Positions 50,974 to 59,764 of a DNA stretch of 64,000 bases are shown here, in pieces. This DNA is from JANTGF01 sp963750735. Its GTDB lineage: Bacteria > Bacteroidota > Bacteroidia > Bacteroidales > VadinHA17. Within the stretch, counting starts at the first letter, position 1, and each line of letters starts with the position of its first letter. The stretch is from positions 186,001 to 250,000 of the forward strand of contig CAVVRY010000007.1 of assembly GCA_963750735.1 (NCBI GenBank), in the 5' to 3' direction. A program made the translations under genes and the position numbers. Under the pieces are notes generated by a model. It ran no database searches. It was not told where the DNA came from and saw nothing but the letters and a program-made list of their open reading frames with translations.

Positions 50974-51817
50974 CTAGCTATTATCGCTGGAACAAAGTTG
51001 AATACTTTTTATCCAATATTTTGTCTGCTGATTCATATTATTCATATCTCCTCCCTGTCCTCTTTGTCCGCCACTTGGAGGCCTTTGACCACCAGGCATA
51101 CCTCCGCCCCCTGACCGGCCTGCACCCCCACCCCTCATAGCACCACTTTTCATTCTATTTCCAGTGGGTCTTTGAGCATTCATGTCTAAAAAACCTGTCT
51201 CAAATCCAACACTTAATAATTTCTCACCATTAAAGTATAATTGTGGATCTTCTGTTATTAAACTCAACTCAATACTAAACTCATAAAAAATTCCAGCAAA
51301 GCCAAGATTCATGAAAGCAACTTTTAAACCTTTAAAAAATTCCGGATTCACAATCTGTTCTTCATCTTTTTCATAAAAGCCAGTTAAGAGCATTTTCTTT
51401 TCAAATAATTCATTTAAAACACTTTTCTCCGTTCTTTTTTCATAAGCTGAGAAATCTTGTTCCAATTTCATAGGATTTAGCCTAACATTTTGTTTCATAG
51501 GATAAGTTAATTCCATATCTCTTTTTCTTTTTACCATCGGGATCAATCCAAATTGTTAACCCTAAACGCTGCACCTTTTTACGTACTTCCTGGTCATTTA
51601 ATCTCATACATATAAAAAGGTGTGTACTGTCATTCATTACATAGTAATCAAATCCAACCTTGTTATAAATAAGTGTATCGGGCCATTCATCAAGAACTGC
51701 ATTTATCACGATAGAATCAGCATAATAAACTGATTTGTGTATTGGCTTTTTACCAAAGATTGGAAAGGAAAAGAAAACTAGAAAAATAATGTATGAAGTT
51801 ATTTTTTTAACTACCAT
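50974..51817 (-). CDS. Secreted protein of unknown function with Gly-rich C-terminus (one apparent frameshift)
   Basis: About 280 residues after removing one base from the T-rich stretch at 51522-51532 (A-rich, Lys codons, on the coding strand). It begins with a signal peptide, then a beta-sandwich-like region (WIDPDGKK, LTYPMKQNV) like CBM9/DOMON-type proteins that Bacteroidota pair with exporters. The last ~60 residues are Gly/Arg/Met/Gln-rich (RGGGAGRSGGGGMPGG), similar in composition to the insert of the adjacent MacA-like protein. It leads the export operon. No function can be assigned. Confidence 0.6.
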
Positions 51818-52007
51818 AATTCACAACGTTTTCTATTAGACAATGGTAAAATTGTATATATTCCCTTCATTGATTATTATTTTACTAAGATTCCAATATC
51901 TGCCAAAAAGTCCACAATTATTACTTGGAATAATATTTGATCTTGCTTTGTTGTATTTGAAATGTCCATTATTTACACTTTTTGAAATGGAGGTTTAAAA
52001 CATTATC

Positions 52008-54245
52008 ATGATGAATGTAAAAGAAATAGATAAAAAATATAAAGAGATTTGCTCTTCAGTAGTTGAAAAAAGATTAAAAAATGCGCTGGATATACTTAAA
52101 GGCTTAGTTGGAGAAACCCATTTGGGAGAATTCACCGATAGACTAGCCCAGATGGAAACTACTTACGAGAATTTGCTTAGGTATACTATTGAAGGTATTG
52201 AAGATCCTGAGCGTAAGCAAGTATATGATCGCCTACAACTTTCTATTTTAAAACTTGCCGATCAAACGAAGGAAAATTTGCTATTAGCTGGTTCAGGCTG
52301 GCATTCATACTCATTAAAAAATGAGTTGGAAAAGGAACAAACATTAACCGGAAGAATTATTGTTGAAAAACTTGATGACCTTAGTTTTAAACATCAACTT
52401 GATGACGTTCTTAAAGAAGCCGAAGTTTTAGAAAGCCCACGTCAATCATTTGAATCTCAGAAGCATACAGAAGTAATATCGAGGGTGTTTACACACTTAT
52501 GGCTAAGCAATAGTTACAAAGAGGCTGAAAAAAGTCTTATCAATGCTCTATTGGATACCGACAAATTTTACTGGTATGAAAGAAGCCTTGGTGTAAGCTC
52601 TGTTACCCTTTCCTTACTTAGATACTTCGATGTTCAGAAATTCATTTCTCTTTATGAATTATATAAACTAAAGGAAAAAGAGGTCTGGCAAAGGGCACTG
52701 GTTGGTTTGCTCATAGGCTTCTATAAATACAATTCAAGGATTCTTCTACACCCGGAGTTGATGGAAATTATTAAGGAATTTGGCGAAACAGAAGGAATAG
52801 AAAAAGACCTTGAGCAAATTCTAATTCAACTTATACGCTCAGGTGAAACGGAAAGAATCAGTCGGAAAATAAGGGATGAGATAGTACCTGAAATGACCAA
52901 ATTAGTGCCAAAGTTGAAAGACAAACTGGATCTCGATAAACTTATACCTGATGATTTTCTAGAAGACAAAAACCCAGACTGGGGTAAGATATTTGAGGAA
53001 TCGGAAGGATTATATGCCAAAGTTGAGGAGTTTTCAAAAATGCAACTGGAAGGAGCCGATGTATTTATGTCTGCCTTTTCTCAACTTAAACAATTTTCCT
53101 TTTTCTCAGAAATGAGCAATTGGTTTATGCCTTTCCATCCTGATAACCCTGTTATTGATGAGGCATTTGACTTTGCAGATGCAGAATTCAATAAGAAGTT
53201 ATTCCTCGAAGGGATGGATCGAACCGGATACATGTGTAACTCAGACAAATACTCATTCTGTTTGAATGTAAAGTTAATGCCAGAAGCTCAAAAAGGAATG
53301 CTTTTAAAACTTTTCCAGGCAGAGCTGAATAGTATGGATGAGCTAAAAAAAGAGGAAGAAATACTGGATGCTACTAAAAATTCAAAAACAATCTATACTC
53401 AATATATTCATGACCTTTACCGCTTTCATAAACTATTTCGGTTTAAACATGAGTTTTATGATGTCTTTGATTCAAAATTGGATTTTTACAATAGCATATT
53501 CTTTAAGGAACTGGTAAAAGATGACTCTGTTTTGAGAAAGATAGCTGAATATCATTTTCAGAATGAGAATTTCGAGGTGGCCATTAAGATTTACTTAGAC
53601 TTTGAAGGCATTAATGAAGATCCTGAAATGCTTGAAAAAGTTGCGTATTCGTATCAGATGCTAGGAGATTATAAAACCGCACTGAATTATTATAAACAAG
53701 CTGAAATATTTAATACCAATAAGGAATGGACTCTCAAAAAAATTGCTTTGTGTTATCGAAACCTCAAAAAACCACGTAAAGCACTGGATTATTATCTACG
53801 AGCGGAGTCACTAAAACCTGATAATTTATATACACAGGCTTCCATTGGCCATTGCTATCTTGAATTAAAAGATTACGAAAAAGCCCTAAAATACTATTTC
53901 AAGGTTGAATACCTTAATCCGAAAAACACACGAGTTTGGAGACCGATTGCCTGGTGTTGCTTTGTAGAAGGAAAATTTGATAAGGCAGCAAAATACTATG
54001 CTCAAATAAATGCTCAATCACCTAACAAACATGATTTTTTGAATATGGGGCATCTTGAATGGTGCAAGGGTAATAAGAAAGAGGCTATAAATTTGTATAA
54101 AAAAAGTATTGAAGCAACAGGGAGTAGTCTGGAAAGCTTTTTCTCAAGTTTTGAGGAAGATAAACCTCATCTCCTTCAACATGGAATTAATGCGGATGAT
54201 ATTCCTATTATGCTCGATCACCTTTTATATCAGACAGGAAGATAG
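52008..54245 (+). CDS. Tetratricopeptide repeat protein
   Basis: A 745-residue protein without a signal peptide. The N-terminal ~500 residues are helical with no recognised domain; residues ~510-690 hold about five TPR units, for example YQMLGDYKTALNYYKQAE, YRNLKKPRKALDYYLRAE and YLELKDYEKALKYYFKVE. TPRs bind proteins, so a scaffold or assembly role is likely. It reads divergently from the export operon. The gene is single, with no operon partner. Confidence 0.85.
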   Translation: MMNVKEIDKKYKEICSSVVEKRLKNALDILKGLVGETHLGEFTDRLAQMETTYENLLRYTIEGIEDPERKQVYDRLQLSILKLADQTKENLLLAGSGWHSYSLKNELEKEQTLTGRIIVEKLDDLSFKHQLDDVLKEAEVLESPRQSFESQKHTEVISRVFTHLWLSNSYKEAEKSLINALLDTDKFYWYERSLGVSSVTLSLLRYFDVQKFISLYELYKLKEKEVWQRALVGLLIGFYKYNSRILLHPELMEIIKEFGETEGIEKDLEQILIQLIRSGETERISRKIRDEIVPEMTKLVPKLKDKLDLDKLIPDDFLEDKNPDWGKIFEESEGLYAKVEEFSKMQLEGADVFMSAFSQLKQFSFFSEMSNWFMPFHPDNPVIDEAFDFADAEFNKKLFLEGMDRTGYMCNSDKYSFCLNVKLMPEAQKGMLLKLFQAELNSMDELKKEEEILDATKNSKTIYTQYIHDLYRFHKLFRFKHEFYDVFDSKLDFYNSIFFKELVKDDSVLRKIAEYHFQNENFEVAIKIYLDFEGINEDPEMLEKVAYSYQMLGDYKTALNYYKQAEIFNTNKEWTLKKIALCYRNLKKPRKALDYYLRAESLKPDNLYTQASIGHCYLELKDYEKALKYYFKVEYLNPKNTRVWRPIAWCCFVEGKFDKAAKYYAQINAQSPNKHDFLNMGHLEWCKGNKKEAINLYKKSIEATGSSLESFFSSFEEDKPHLLQHGINADDIPIMLDHLLYQTGR

Positions 54246-54286
54246 GCGAACTTCCAACCAATTAACATTCAGAAATTTAAATAAAT

Positions 54287-54320
54287 TAAAAAAAATAGCC
54301 AGGCTGCAAAAGCCCGGCTA
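54287..54320 (-). terminator. Rho-independent terminator after the Spy-like gene
   Basis: Arms TAGCC(A)GGCT at 54296-54304 and AGCC(C)GGCTA at 54311-54320 pair with one A/C mismatch around a short loop. Read on the minus strand, the hairpin runs into T-rich sequence (the A-rich 54286-54295 on the + strand). It lies 24 bases beyond the stop at 54344. Confidence 0.75.
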
Positions 54321-54343
54321 CTTAACCCTAATTTAACACTAAC

Positions 54344-54886
54344 CTATTTTTGATCCCGGTTACCAGGATCTACTCTTGGAGAGTCCCATCTATTTCCATA
54401 CATACCTCTATGCATTGGTCTTTGATTCATATAGTTTGCCCTTTGATGTTGCCTAAAACCCGCTTTTGCAAACCTGTTTCTTCCTGATTGATACATCACT
54501 TTTTGTTCATCTGTAAGAAGGCTTTTAAATTTAAGTTGAAAGTCAGCACCCAATTTTGCAATTTCATTCTGCAGCTTAGTAGCCTTGTCAATATTCTTAT
54601 AAACTGAATTTATATCCGGTTCGTCAGCATTCATAAGCGTTTTTTGATGTGCTTTGTTCTCTATTAACTGATCCTTTAAAGGTTGAACCTGCTTCATATG
54701 ATCAATCTTTAAGGCTTTTACCTGTTCTTGTTGTTCCTCAGAAAGATCTAAGCCAGGATGATCCTTTTGTTTTTCAGACATACCTCTTTGTCCGTAACCT
54801 CTTTGTGCATTTAGATTCAACCCAACCAGCAAAAATCCGGCTAGCACTAAAATTGTAATTTTTCTTATTTCTATAGTTTTCATCAT
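54344..54886 (-). CDS. Spy/CpxP-like periplasmic protein
   Basis: A 180-residue exported helical protein. The signal peptide (to about LNLNAQ) is followed by long helices with the Spy/CpxP-type LSEEQQEQVKALK and LLTDEQKVMY segments (LTxxQ-like). The C-terminus is Arg/Met/Gly-rich (NQRPMHRGMYGN). Such proteins act as ATP-independent chaperones or envelope-stress sensors. A second Spy-like gene is 2.3 kb away, with an ECF sigma factor. A strong terminator follows. Confidence 0.8.
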   Translation of the reverse strand: MMKTIEIRKITILVLAGFLLVGLNLNAQRGYGQRGMSEKQKDHPGLDLSEEQQEQVKALKIDHMKQVQPLKDQLIENKAHQKTLMNADEPDINSVYKNIDKATKLQNEIAKLGADFQLKFKSLLTDEQKVMYQSGRNRFAKAGFRQHQRANYMNQRPMHRGMYGNRWDSPRVDPGNRDQK

Positions 54887-55033
54887 TTTATTTTTTTGTT
54901 AAACATTTAAAAACTCATTCCCCTATTTGACAAAATGAATTTGAAGTTTATTCCCAGGTTCAAAATATTTTCTATTTTTATTTAAATTTCCAAGCCAACA
55001 AGCAGCAAAAAATAATCCATACAAAATCTGTTT

Positions 55034-56251
55034 ATGAAGATTAAAACCCGAATGCAGCTTTCCACCCTGATGTTTCTCCAATATTTTATCTGGGGTGCCT
55101 GGTATGTAACACTAAATACTTTCCTTGGAGAATCACTGAATTTTAGTGGTACCCAGATTGGTCTGTGCTACGGAACATTTGCAATAGCCGCTATGGTATC
55201 TCCCTTTTTTGTTGGTTTGGTTGCCGACAAATTCTTCTCAACAGAGAAAGTGCTCGGCACAATGCATATCCTTGGAGGAATTATGCTTGTGATTACGGCT
55301 CAGGCAAAAACATTCGGGCTGTTTTACCCCAGTCTTTTGATTTATACCATGACCTATACACCGACTATGGCCCTTTCCAATTCACTTTCTTTTCACCAGA
55401 TGAAAGATCCGGGGAAGGAATTTCCAGGTATCCGAGTACTGGGTACCATTGGTTGGATAGTAGCGAATAATGTGATAGGCTTCATGCATTATGGAAGCTC
55501 AGTAAATCAGCTATATGTTGCCGCAGTAGCCTCAATCATGTTGGGGTTCTATTCTTTCTCTCTTCCCCATACTCCACCTAAAAAGGAGTTTACCGGTGGA
55601 ATTAAGGAAATTCTTGGACTAGATGCATTGAGTCTTTTGAAAGATAGGGCTTTTAGTCTGATAATCATTGCATCCATTCTTACATGCATACCTCTGTCAT
55701 TCTATTTTGGATTTACAGCCTCATTCATGTCAGATCTGGATATGAAGTATATTGCCAATAAGATCAGCATGGGACAGATGTCAGAGATTATTTTCATGCT
55801 TATACTTCCTTTTTTCCTGAGGAAATACGGAGTGAAGAAAGTTTTCATTGTTGGAATGTCGGCCTGGCTACTACGCTACCTTTTATTTTCTTTTGGAGAT
55901 GCAGATGCATTGGTTTGGATGATATACCTCGGAATTATCCTTCATGGTATTTGCTATGACTTCTTTTTTGTTACCGGACAAATTTATGTCGATAATAAAG
56001 CTCCAAAACATCTGCGAAGTTCAGCCCAAGGGATGATAACCTTTGCAACCTATGGATTTGGAATGTTTATTGGTACCTGGTTCTCAGGGAAAGTGGTAGA
56101 TTATTATTCAGTTGTGGATGGTGATAAAATTTTACACCAATGGGATAAGATATGGCTTATACCTGCTCTTATTGCCGCTGTTGTATTAATTTTATTTGTT
56201 TTTATATTCAAAGAGAAGAACAAATCAGAATCATTGGTTTCAGAGGAATAA
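55034..56251 (+). CDS. MFS transporter of the nucleoside:H+ symporter type
   Basis: A 405-residue protein with about 12 membrane helices. It opens with LSTLMFLQYFIWGAWYVTL and contains FPGIRVLGTIGWIVANN, a pattern of NupG-like symporters. In Bacteroidota such proteins also import sugars. It is followed 23 bases later by a TIM-barrel sugar isomerase gene on the same strand, so the real cargo may be a sugar derivative and not a nucleoside. Confidence 0.87.
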   Translation: MKIKTRMQLSTLMFLQYFIWGAWYVTLNTFLGESLNFSGTQIGLCYGTFAIAAMVSPFFVGLVADKFFSTEKVLGTMHILGGIMLVITAQAKTFGLFYPSLLIYTMTYTPTMALSNSLSFHQMKDPGKEFPGIRVLGTIGWIVANNVIGFMHYGSSVNQLYVAAVASIMLGFYSFSLPHTPPKKEFTGGIKEILGLDALSLLKDRAFSLIIIASILTCIPLSFYFGFTASFMSDLDMKYIANKISMGQMSEIIFMLILPFFLRKYGVKKVFIVGMSAWLLRYLLFSFGDADALVWMIYLGIILHGICYDFFFVTGQIYVDNKAPKHLRSSAQGMITFATYGFGMFIGTWFSGKVVDYYSVVDGDKILHQWDKIWLIPALIAAVVLILFVFIFKEKNKSESLVSEE

Positions 56252-56274
56252 GTACAAACTTATATTATAAAATT

Positions 56275-57186
56275 ATGAAATTAGGATTTGTAAGTGCAAT
56301 TCTGGCGGATCAGTCCTTCAGCGAAGTGGTAAATTTTGCCTCAAAAAATAAATTTTCATGTGTTGAATTTATGTGCTGGCCTAAAGGAAAAGCTGAAAGA
56401 AGGTATGCTGGGGTTACTCATATTGACATTTCAGATATTAATCAGGAAAAAGCTACCCAAATACTTGAAGAATTAAGAAGCAATAATATTAGCATTAGTG
56501 GATTAGGCTATTACCCAAACCCACTTTCTCCCAATAAGGAAGAAAGAACCACAGCCATCATGCACCTGAAGAATTTAATAAAAGCAGCCAAACTATTAAA
56601 TGTAGAAGTAGTAAATACTTTTATTGGTCGCGATTGGAAGAAGACGATAAAGGAAAATTGGGCGTTGTTCAGAATAATATGGACTCCTTTAATAAAGTTA
56701 GCTGAGGATCATGGAGTAAAAATTGCCATCGAAAATTGCCCCATGTTGTTTACCCAGGATGAATGGCCTGGAGGAAAAAACCTGGCGCACAGCCCCTCCA
56801 TCTGGAATAAAATGTTCGAAGAAATTCCCAGTGATAATTTTGGATTAAATTTTGATCCATCACACCTTGTTTGGCTGGGAATAGATTACAGGAAGGCTAT
56901 TAGGGAGTTTTCCTCAAAAATCTTTCATGTTCACGCCAAGGATGTCAGAATGGATTATGATAAATTATATGAAGTTGGGTATTTAGGTTATCCATTGCAG
57001 TATCATACTCCAAAATTACCTGGTCTGGGAGATGTAAACTGGGGAATGTTCTTTTCAGAATTATCTGACACAGGTTATGATGGGCCGGTTTGCATTGAGG
57101 TGGAAGACAGAGCTTATGAAAAAAACCTGCAAACCCGTAAGAACTCTCTCACTCAAAGCCGCAAGTTCTTAAAACAATACTTATAG
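56275..57186 (+). CDS. Sugar phosphate isomerase/epimerase-like TIM-barrel protein
   Basis: A 303-residue AP-endonuclease-2/xylose-isomerase-like TIM barrel. Metal-site segments are IAIENCP, NFDPSHLVWLG, FHVHAKDV and CIEVED. The start at ATG 56275 is used; a longer frame starting at 56152 overlaps the transporter and adds a non-homologous stretch. Members isomerise, epimerise or eliminate on sugars and keto-sugars; some work in 3-keto-glycoside pathways. Co-transcription with the MFS transporter fits import and processing of a sugar. Confidence 0.87.
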   Translation: MKLGFVSAILADQSFSEVVNFASKNKFSCVEFMCWPKGKAERRYAGVTHIDISDINQEKATQILEELRSNNISISGLGYYPNPLSPNKEERTTAIMHLKNLIKAAKLLNVEVVNTFIGRDWKKTIKENWALFRIIWTPLIKLAEDHGVKIAIENCPMLFTQDEWPGGKNLAHSPSIWNKMFEEIPSDNFGLNFDPSHLVWLGIDYRKAIREFSSKIFHVHAKDVRMDYDKLYEVGYLGYPLQYHTPKLPGLGDVNWGMFFSELSDTGYDGPVCIEVEDRAYEKNLQTRKNSLTQSRKFLKQYL

Positions 57187-57199
57187 AATAATATTACTA

Positions 57200-57631
57200 C
57201 TATTCATAGAAAAATGGAGTAGGTGGTGGCCCAGACCCATCCCTGCGTCTTCCATCGGGTCTTCCATTTCCCTTACTATCGCGAGGTTTTCTCTTTTTTC
57301 TCAGGTTTTCAAGCCTTTCTTTCTGCTCTTTTGTTAACAGCGGATCAAGTTCATCTTTAAACTCCTTCATCAAAACACCAAAATCTTTTCGATATTCCGA
57401 TTTAATTTCCTGATTTTTCCTCGAAAAATCATCAATTATTGGAATTATCTTTTTCTTCTGTTCCTCAGTAGGTTCCAGAATTTTTAAAAAATGATATTTA
57501 AATCCCTCAAAAGACGAATAGGAACGGAATTCTTTCATCTTACGCTCATGCAAAAACGTACTACTGAGCATTCCGATTACTATTCCAATAACAAGTGTTA
57601 ATATAAGAGCTATTAATGATTTCGATTTCAT
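57200..57631 (-). CDS. Membrane-anchored Spy-like/heavy-metal-sensor-like protein
   Basis: A 143-residue protein with an N-terminal membrane helix (about 5-28) and a charged helical body (EPTEEQKKKIIPII, LLTKEQKERLENL). The tail is Lys/Arg/Asp/Gly-rich, ending PPPTPFFYE. This layout fits Spy/CnrX-type sensors of envelope stress. It is the third gene after the ECF sigma and anti-sigma genes, with a gap of 2 bases, so the three form one operon. Confidence 0.75.
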   Translation of the reverse strand: MKSKSLIALILTLVIGIVIGMLSSTFLHERKMKEFRSYSSFEGFKYHFLKILEPTEEQKKKIIPIIDDFSRKNQEIKSEYRKDFGVLMKEFKDELDPLLTKEQKERLENLRKKRKPRDSKGNGRPDGRRRDGSGPPPTPFFYE

Positions 57632-57633
57632 AA

Positions 57634-58062
57634 CTATTGATTTATTTCTTCATATAATAAATAACTAACCAAATTATCATCAGAATAGGAATCTCCACCT
57701 GTTAGTGTCTCCAGAGTAAATGAATCATTTGATAAATAAATACTTAAGAATAAGATTAGAATGGCTGCAACACCTGTAAGCGCAACACGCTTAAAAACAG
57801 TAAACAAAGATCTGTTGAATTCAGGCTGCAAAATAAGCGGTTCACTCTCCTCTGCAATCCTATCCATTACTTTTGCCTGAAAATTATCACTAAATGAATA
57901 CTGTTTTGAGGAGATGAGACCACGCATTTCCAATAATTTCCTTTTTTCTTCTCTCAGCTCATAGGATTCTGACAATAATCTTTCAAGTCGTTCCATTTCA
58001 GATGGAACTAACTCTTCATCCAAAGACCTAATTAATAAATTGTGTATTTCCTTCTTTACCAT
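57634..58062 (-). CDS. Anti-sigma factor, membrane-bound
   Basis: A 142-residue protein: N-terminal helical region (about 1-85; no obvious zinc-binding HxxxCxxC) facing the cytoplasm, one membrane helix (about 92-110, ALTGVAAILILFLSIYL) and a short periplasmic tail. It starts 3 bases downstream of the ECF sigma factor and ends 2 bases before the Spy-like gene. This gene order, rather than similarity, supports the call. Confidence 0.75.
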   Translation of the reverse strand: MVKKEIHNLLIRSLDEELVPSEMERLERLLSESYELREEKRKLLEMRGLISSKQYSFSDNFQAKVMDRIAEESEPLILQPEFNRSLFTVFKRVALTGVAAILILFLSIYLSNDSFTLETLTGGDSYSDDNLVSYLLYEEINQ

Positions 58063-58065
58063 TTT

Positions 58066-58626
58066 TTATTGTATTAAAGGTTTTAATATTTTCGCCAGAC
58101 TTTTCTGAGCACGTGCTAATCGTGACAATACGGTTCCCAGAGGCAATTCCAGTATTTCTGCTGTTTCTTTAGTACTATATCCTTCAAGCAATCGTAAAAC
58201 AATTACTGAGCGAAAACCAGGATCTAATTGTTGAAGTGCTTTATTTACCATTTCCTTAACCTCAGTTTCCTCGAATTTATCAGTCGGTTCTGGAATATCA
58301 TACATTACTTCATCCTGATTTTTTTTGAAAAAAAGGGATAAAGTTCGTTTTTGCTTGTTCAATTCATTTAAGGATAAATTTATCGCAATTCTTGTAAGAT
58401 ATGTACCTAGAGCTGCATCTCCCCTATATTTTTTAATAGAACGATAGAAACGTATAAAAGTTTCTTGCCCAACATCTTCAGACAAATCGGTTTCCCCCAA
58501 CATACCCTTTACTGTACGGGCAATTTGCCTTTCATACCGGGAAACAATTGTGGCAAACGCCCGATCGTTTCCGTTCATGACCAGCTGTACGAGTTTTAAG
58601 TCCTCTAAGCCCGATAAATCCTCCAC
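58066..58626 (-). CDS. ECF RNA polymerase sigma factor
   Basis: A 186-residue ECF sigma factor. Region 2 (about 25-95) has YERQIARTVKGML, DVGQETFIRFYRSI; region 4 (about 125-185) has LRLLEGYSTKETAEILELPLGTV, a helix-turn-helix. The start codon appears to be GTG at 58626, because no ATG lies close upstream. It is co-transcribed with an anti-sigma factor and a Spy-like sensor. It probably controls an envelope-stress regulon. Confidence 0.9.
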   Translation of the reverse strand: MEDLSGLEDLKLVQLVMNGNDRAFATIVSRYERQIARTVKGMLGETDLSEDVGQETFIRFYRSIKKYRGDAALGTYLTRIAINLSLNELNKQKRTLSLFFKKNQDEVMYDIPEPTDKFEETEVKEMVNKALQQLDPGFRSVIVLRLLEGYSTKETAEILELPLGTVLSRLARAQKSLAKILKPLIQ

Positions 58627-58853
58627 AAATCCCCTTTTTAATTATTAGACAATAGTTTGCGTTAATTTATTCCCAATATTAAACAAAAAGCCATTTTATT
58701 CGAATTTCTTCCTGAAAATTGATTTAAAAAACTTTACCAATTGAAGGCTAAAATCTCAAAAACAAAAGAATAAAAATCAAATTTATTCAAATATTAAATA
58801 CATGTTGTAATTTTAATACATTATTATTTATCCAATTCATTTGGGAAATTTAA

Positions 58854-59438
58854 ATGTCTTTACCTTTAAATGAAAATATTCAAAAACTAAACCAACAAAT
58901 AAGGGTTTGCACAGATTGCATACTATCACAAACTCGTAAATATGCGATACCGGGAGAAGGTTCGATTAACTCAGGTATAATGCTTATTGCACAATCGCCC
59001 GGGAAAATTGAAGATGAAGCAAACAAGATGTTTGTTGGGCCATCCGGAACAATCTTTGACAAGCTACTTGATTCCTCCGGTATTTCAAGGCAGAACTTTT
59101 ACATGACCAACCTGATAAAATGCATGTTACCAAATTCACGCCGTCCTTCACACAATGAAATAAAGGAATGCACCAAGTACGTCGATGAAGAGATTGATTT
59201 ATTACAACCAAAACTAATCGTACCACTTGGTTTTCATGCCACCCGATATATATTTACAAAGTACAATATTCCAAGGCCTTCTAAAAATGATTATCATACA
59301 CTTTTTGGGAATGTTGTCAGAATTGGAGGTATAAGAATCTACCCTGTAAGACATCCTACAGCTTTATTATTTAATCCGGGTAAAAAGAAAACTATGGAGA
59401 AAAATTACAAGGCAATAATTAACATTTCCGTGGAATAA
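58854..59438 (+). CDS. Uracil-DNA glycosylase-like protein, family 4 type, Fe-S
   Basis: A 194-residue protein with the four Cys ligands of a 4Fe-4S cluster at Cys19, Cys22, Cys90 and Cys106, as in family 4 (UDGa/UDGb-like) enzymes. Motif A reads AQSPGKIED where the family usually has GExPG...ED: the catalytic/near-catalytic Glu is Gln. The VRHPTALL segment is the C-terminal motif, HP-S/T type. It is read divergently from the sigma operon. Its role is base-excision repair if it is active. Confidence 0.82.
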   Translation: MSLPLNENIQKLNQQIRVCTDCILSQTRKYAIPGEGSINSGIMLIAQSPGKIEDEANKMFVGPSGTIFDKLLDSSGISRQNFYMTNLIKCMLPNSRRPSHNEIKECTKYVDEEIDLLQPKLIVPLGFHATRYIFTKYNIPRPSKNDYHTLFGNVVRIGGIRIYPVRHPTALLFNPGKKKTMEKNYKAIINISVE

Positions 59439-59679
59439 TCTATTAATTCAATAAGCTACCAATTAATAGCTCAATTATCATTATTCATATTTAGTCACCT
59501 TTAGCCAAGTAAAATACATATTACATCTGTATCACCTTCAGTACTTTACCAAAACATACCAAAGAAATCGCAAATTTATTTAAAAACATTTGAACATTTC
59601 TGGCATGATATTTGTTTAATTGTTAGAAAGATCTTTTAGGTAGATTTTTTCGCACATATAGGTTAAATTTTAGGGTTAA
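59439..59679. other. Gene-free stretch before a strong terminator
   Basis: About 240 bases between the glycosylase stop and the hairpin at 59680. No open frame of note. A GATATTTG box at 59607-59614, close to the -7 pattern TAnnTTTG, lies about 70 bases upstream of the hairpin, with a TTTG at 59589-59592 at a shorter spacing than usual. The stretch may hold a small RNA gene. Confidence 0.4.
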
Positions 59680-59706
59680 AAGGATGGTCTCGCCATCCTT
59701 TTATTA
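59680..59706 (+). terminator. Rho-independent terminator
   Basis: Arms AAGGATGG (59680-59687) and CCATCCTT (59693-59700) pair perfectly around TCTCG, followed by TTATTATTT. It lies 240 bases beyond the glycosylase stop and on the opposite strand to the PlsC gene, so it is either a distant terminator of the glycosylase transcript or the end of a small RNA. Confidence 0.8.
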
Positions 59707-59764
59707 TTTATATAATTTGGAGAATAAAAGAAGTGTTATAATAATTTAGTAAGGATAAATTAAA

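Noticed and set aside
56152..56274. Longer N-terminus for the TIM-barrel isomerase
   Set aside because: It overlaps the transporter gene and has a Cys-rich stretch unlike the family; the ATG at 56275 fits.
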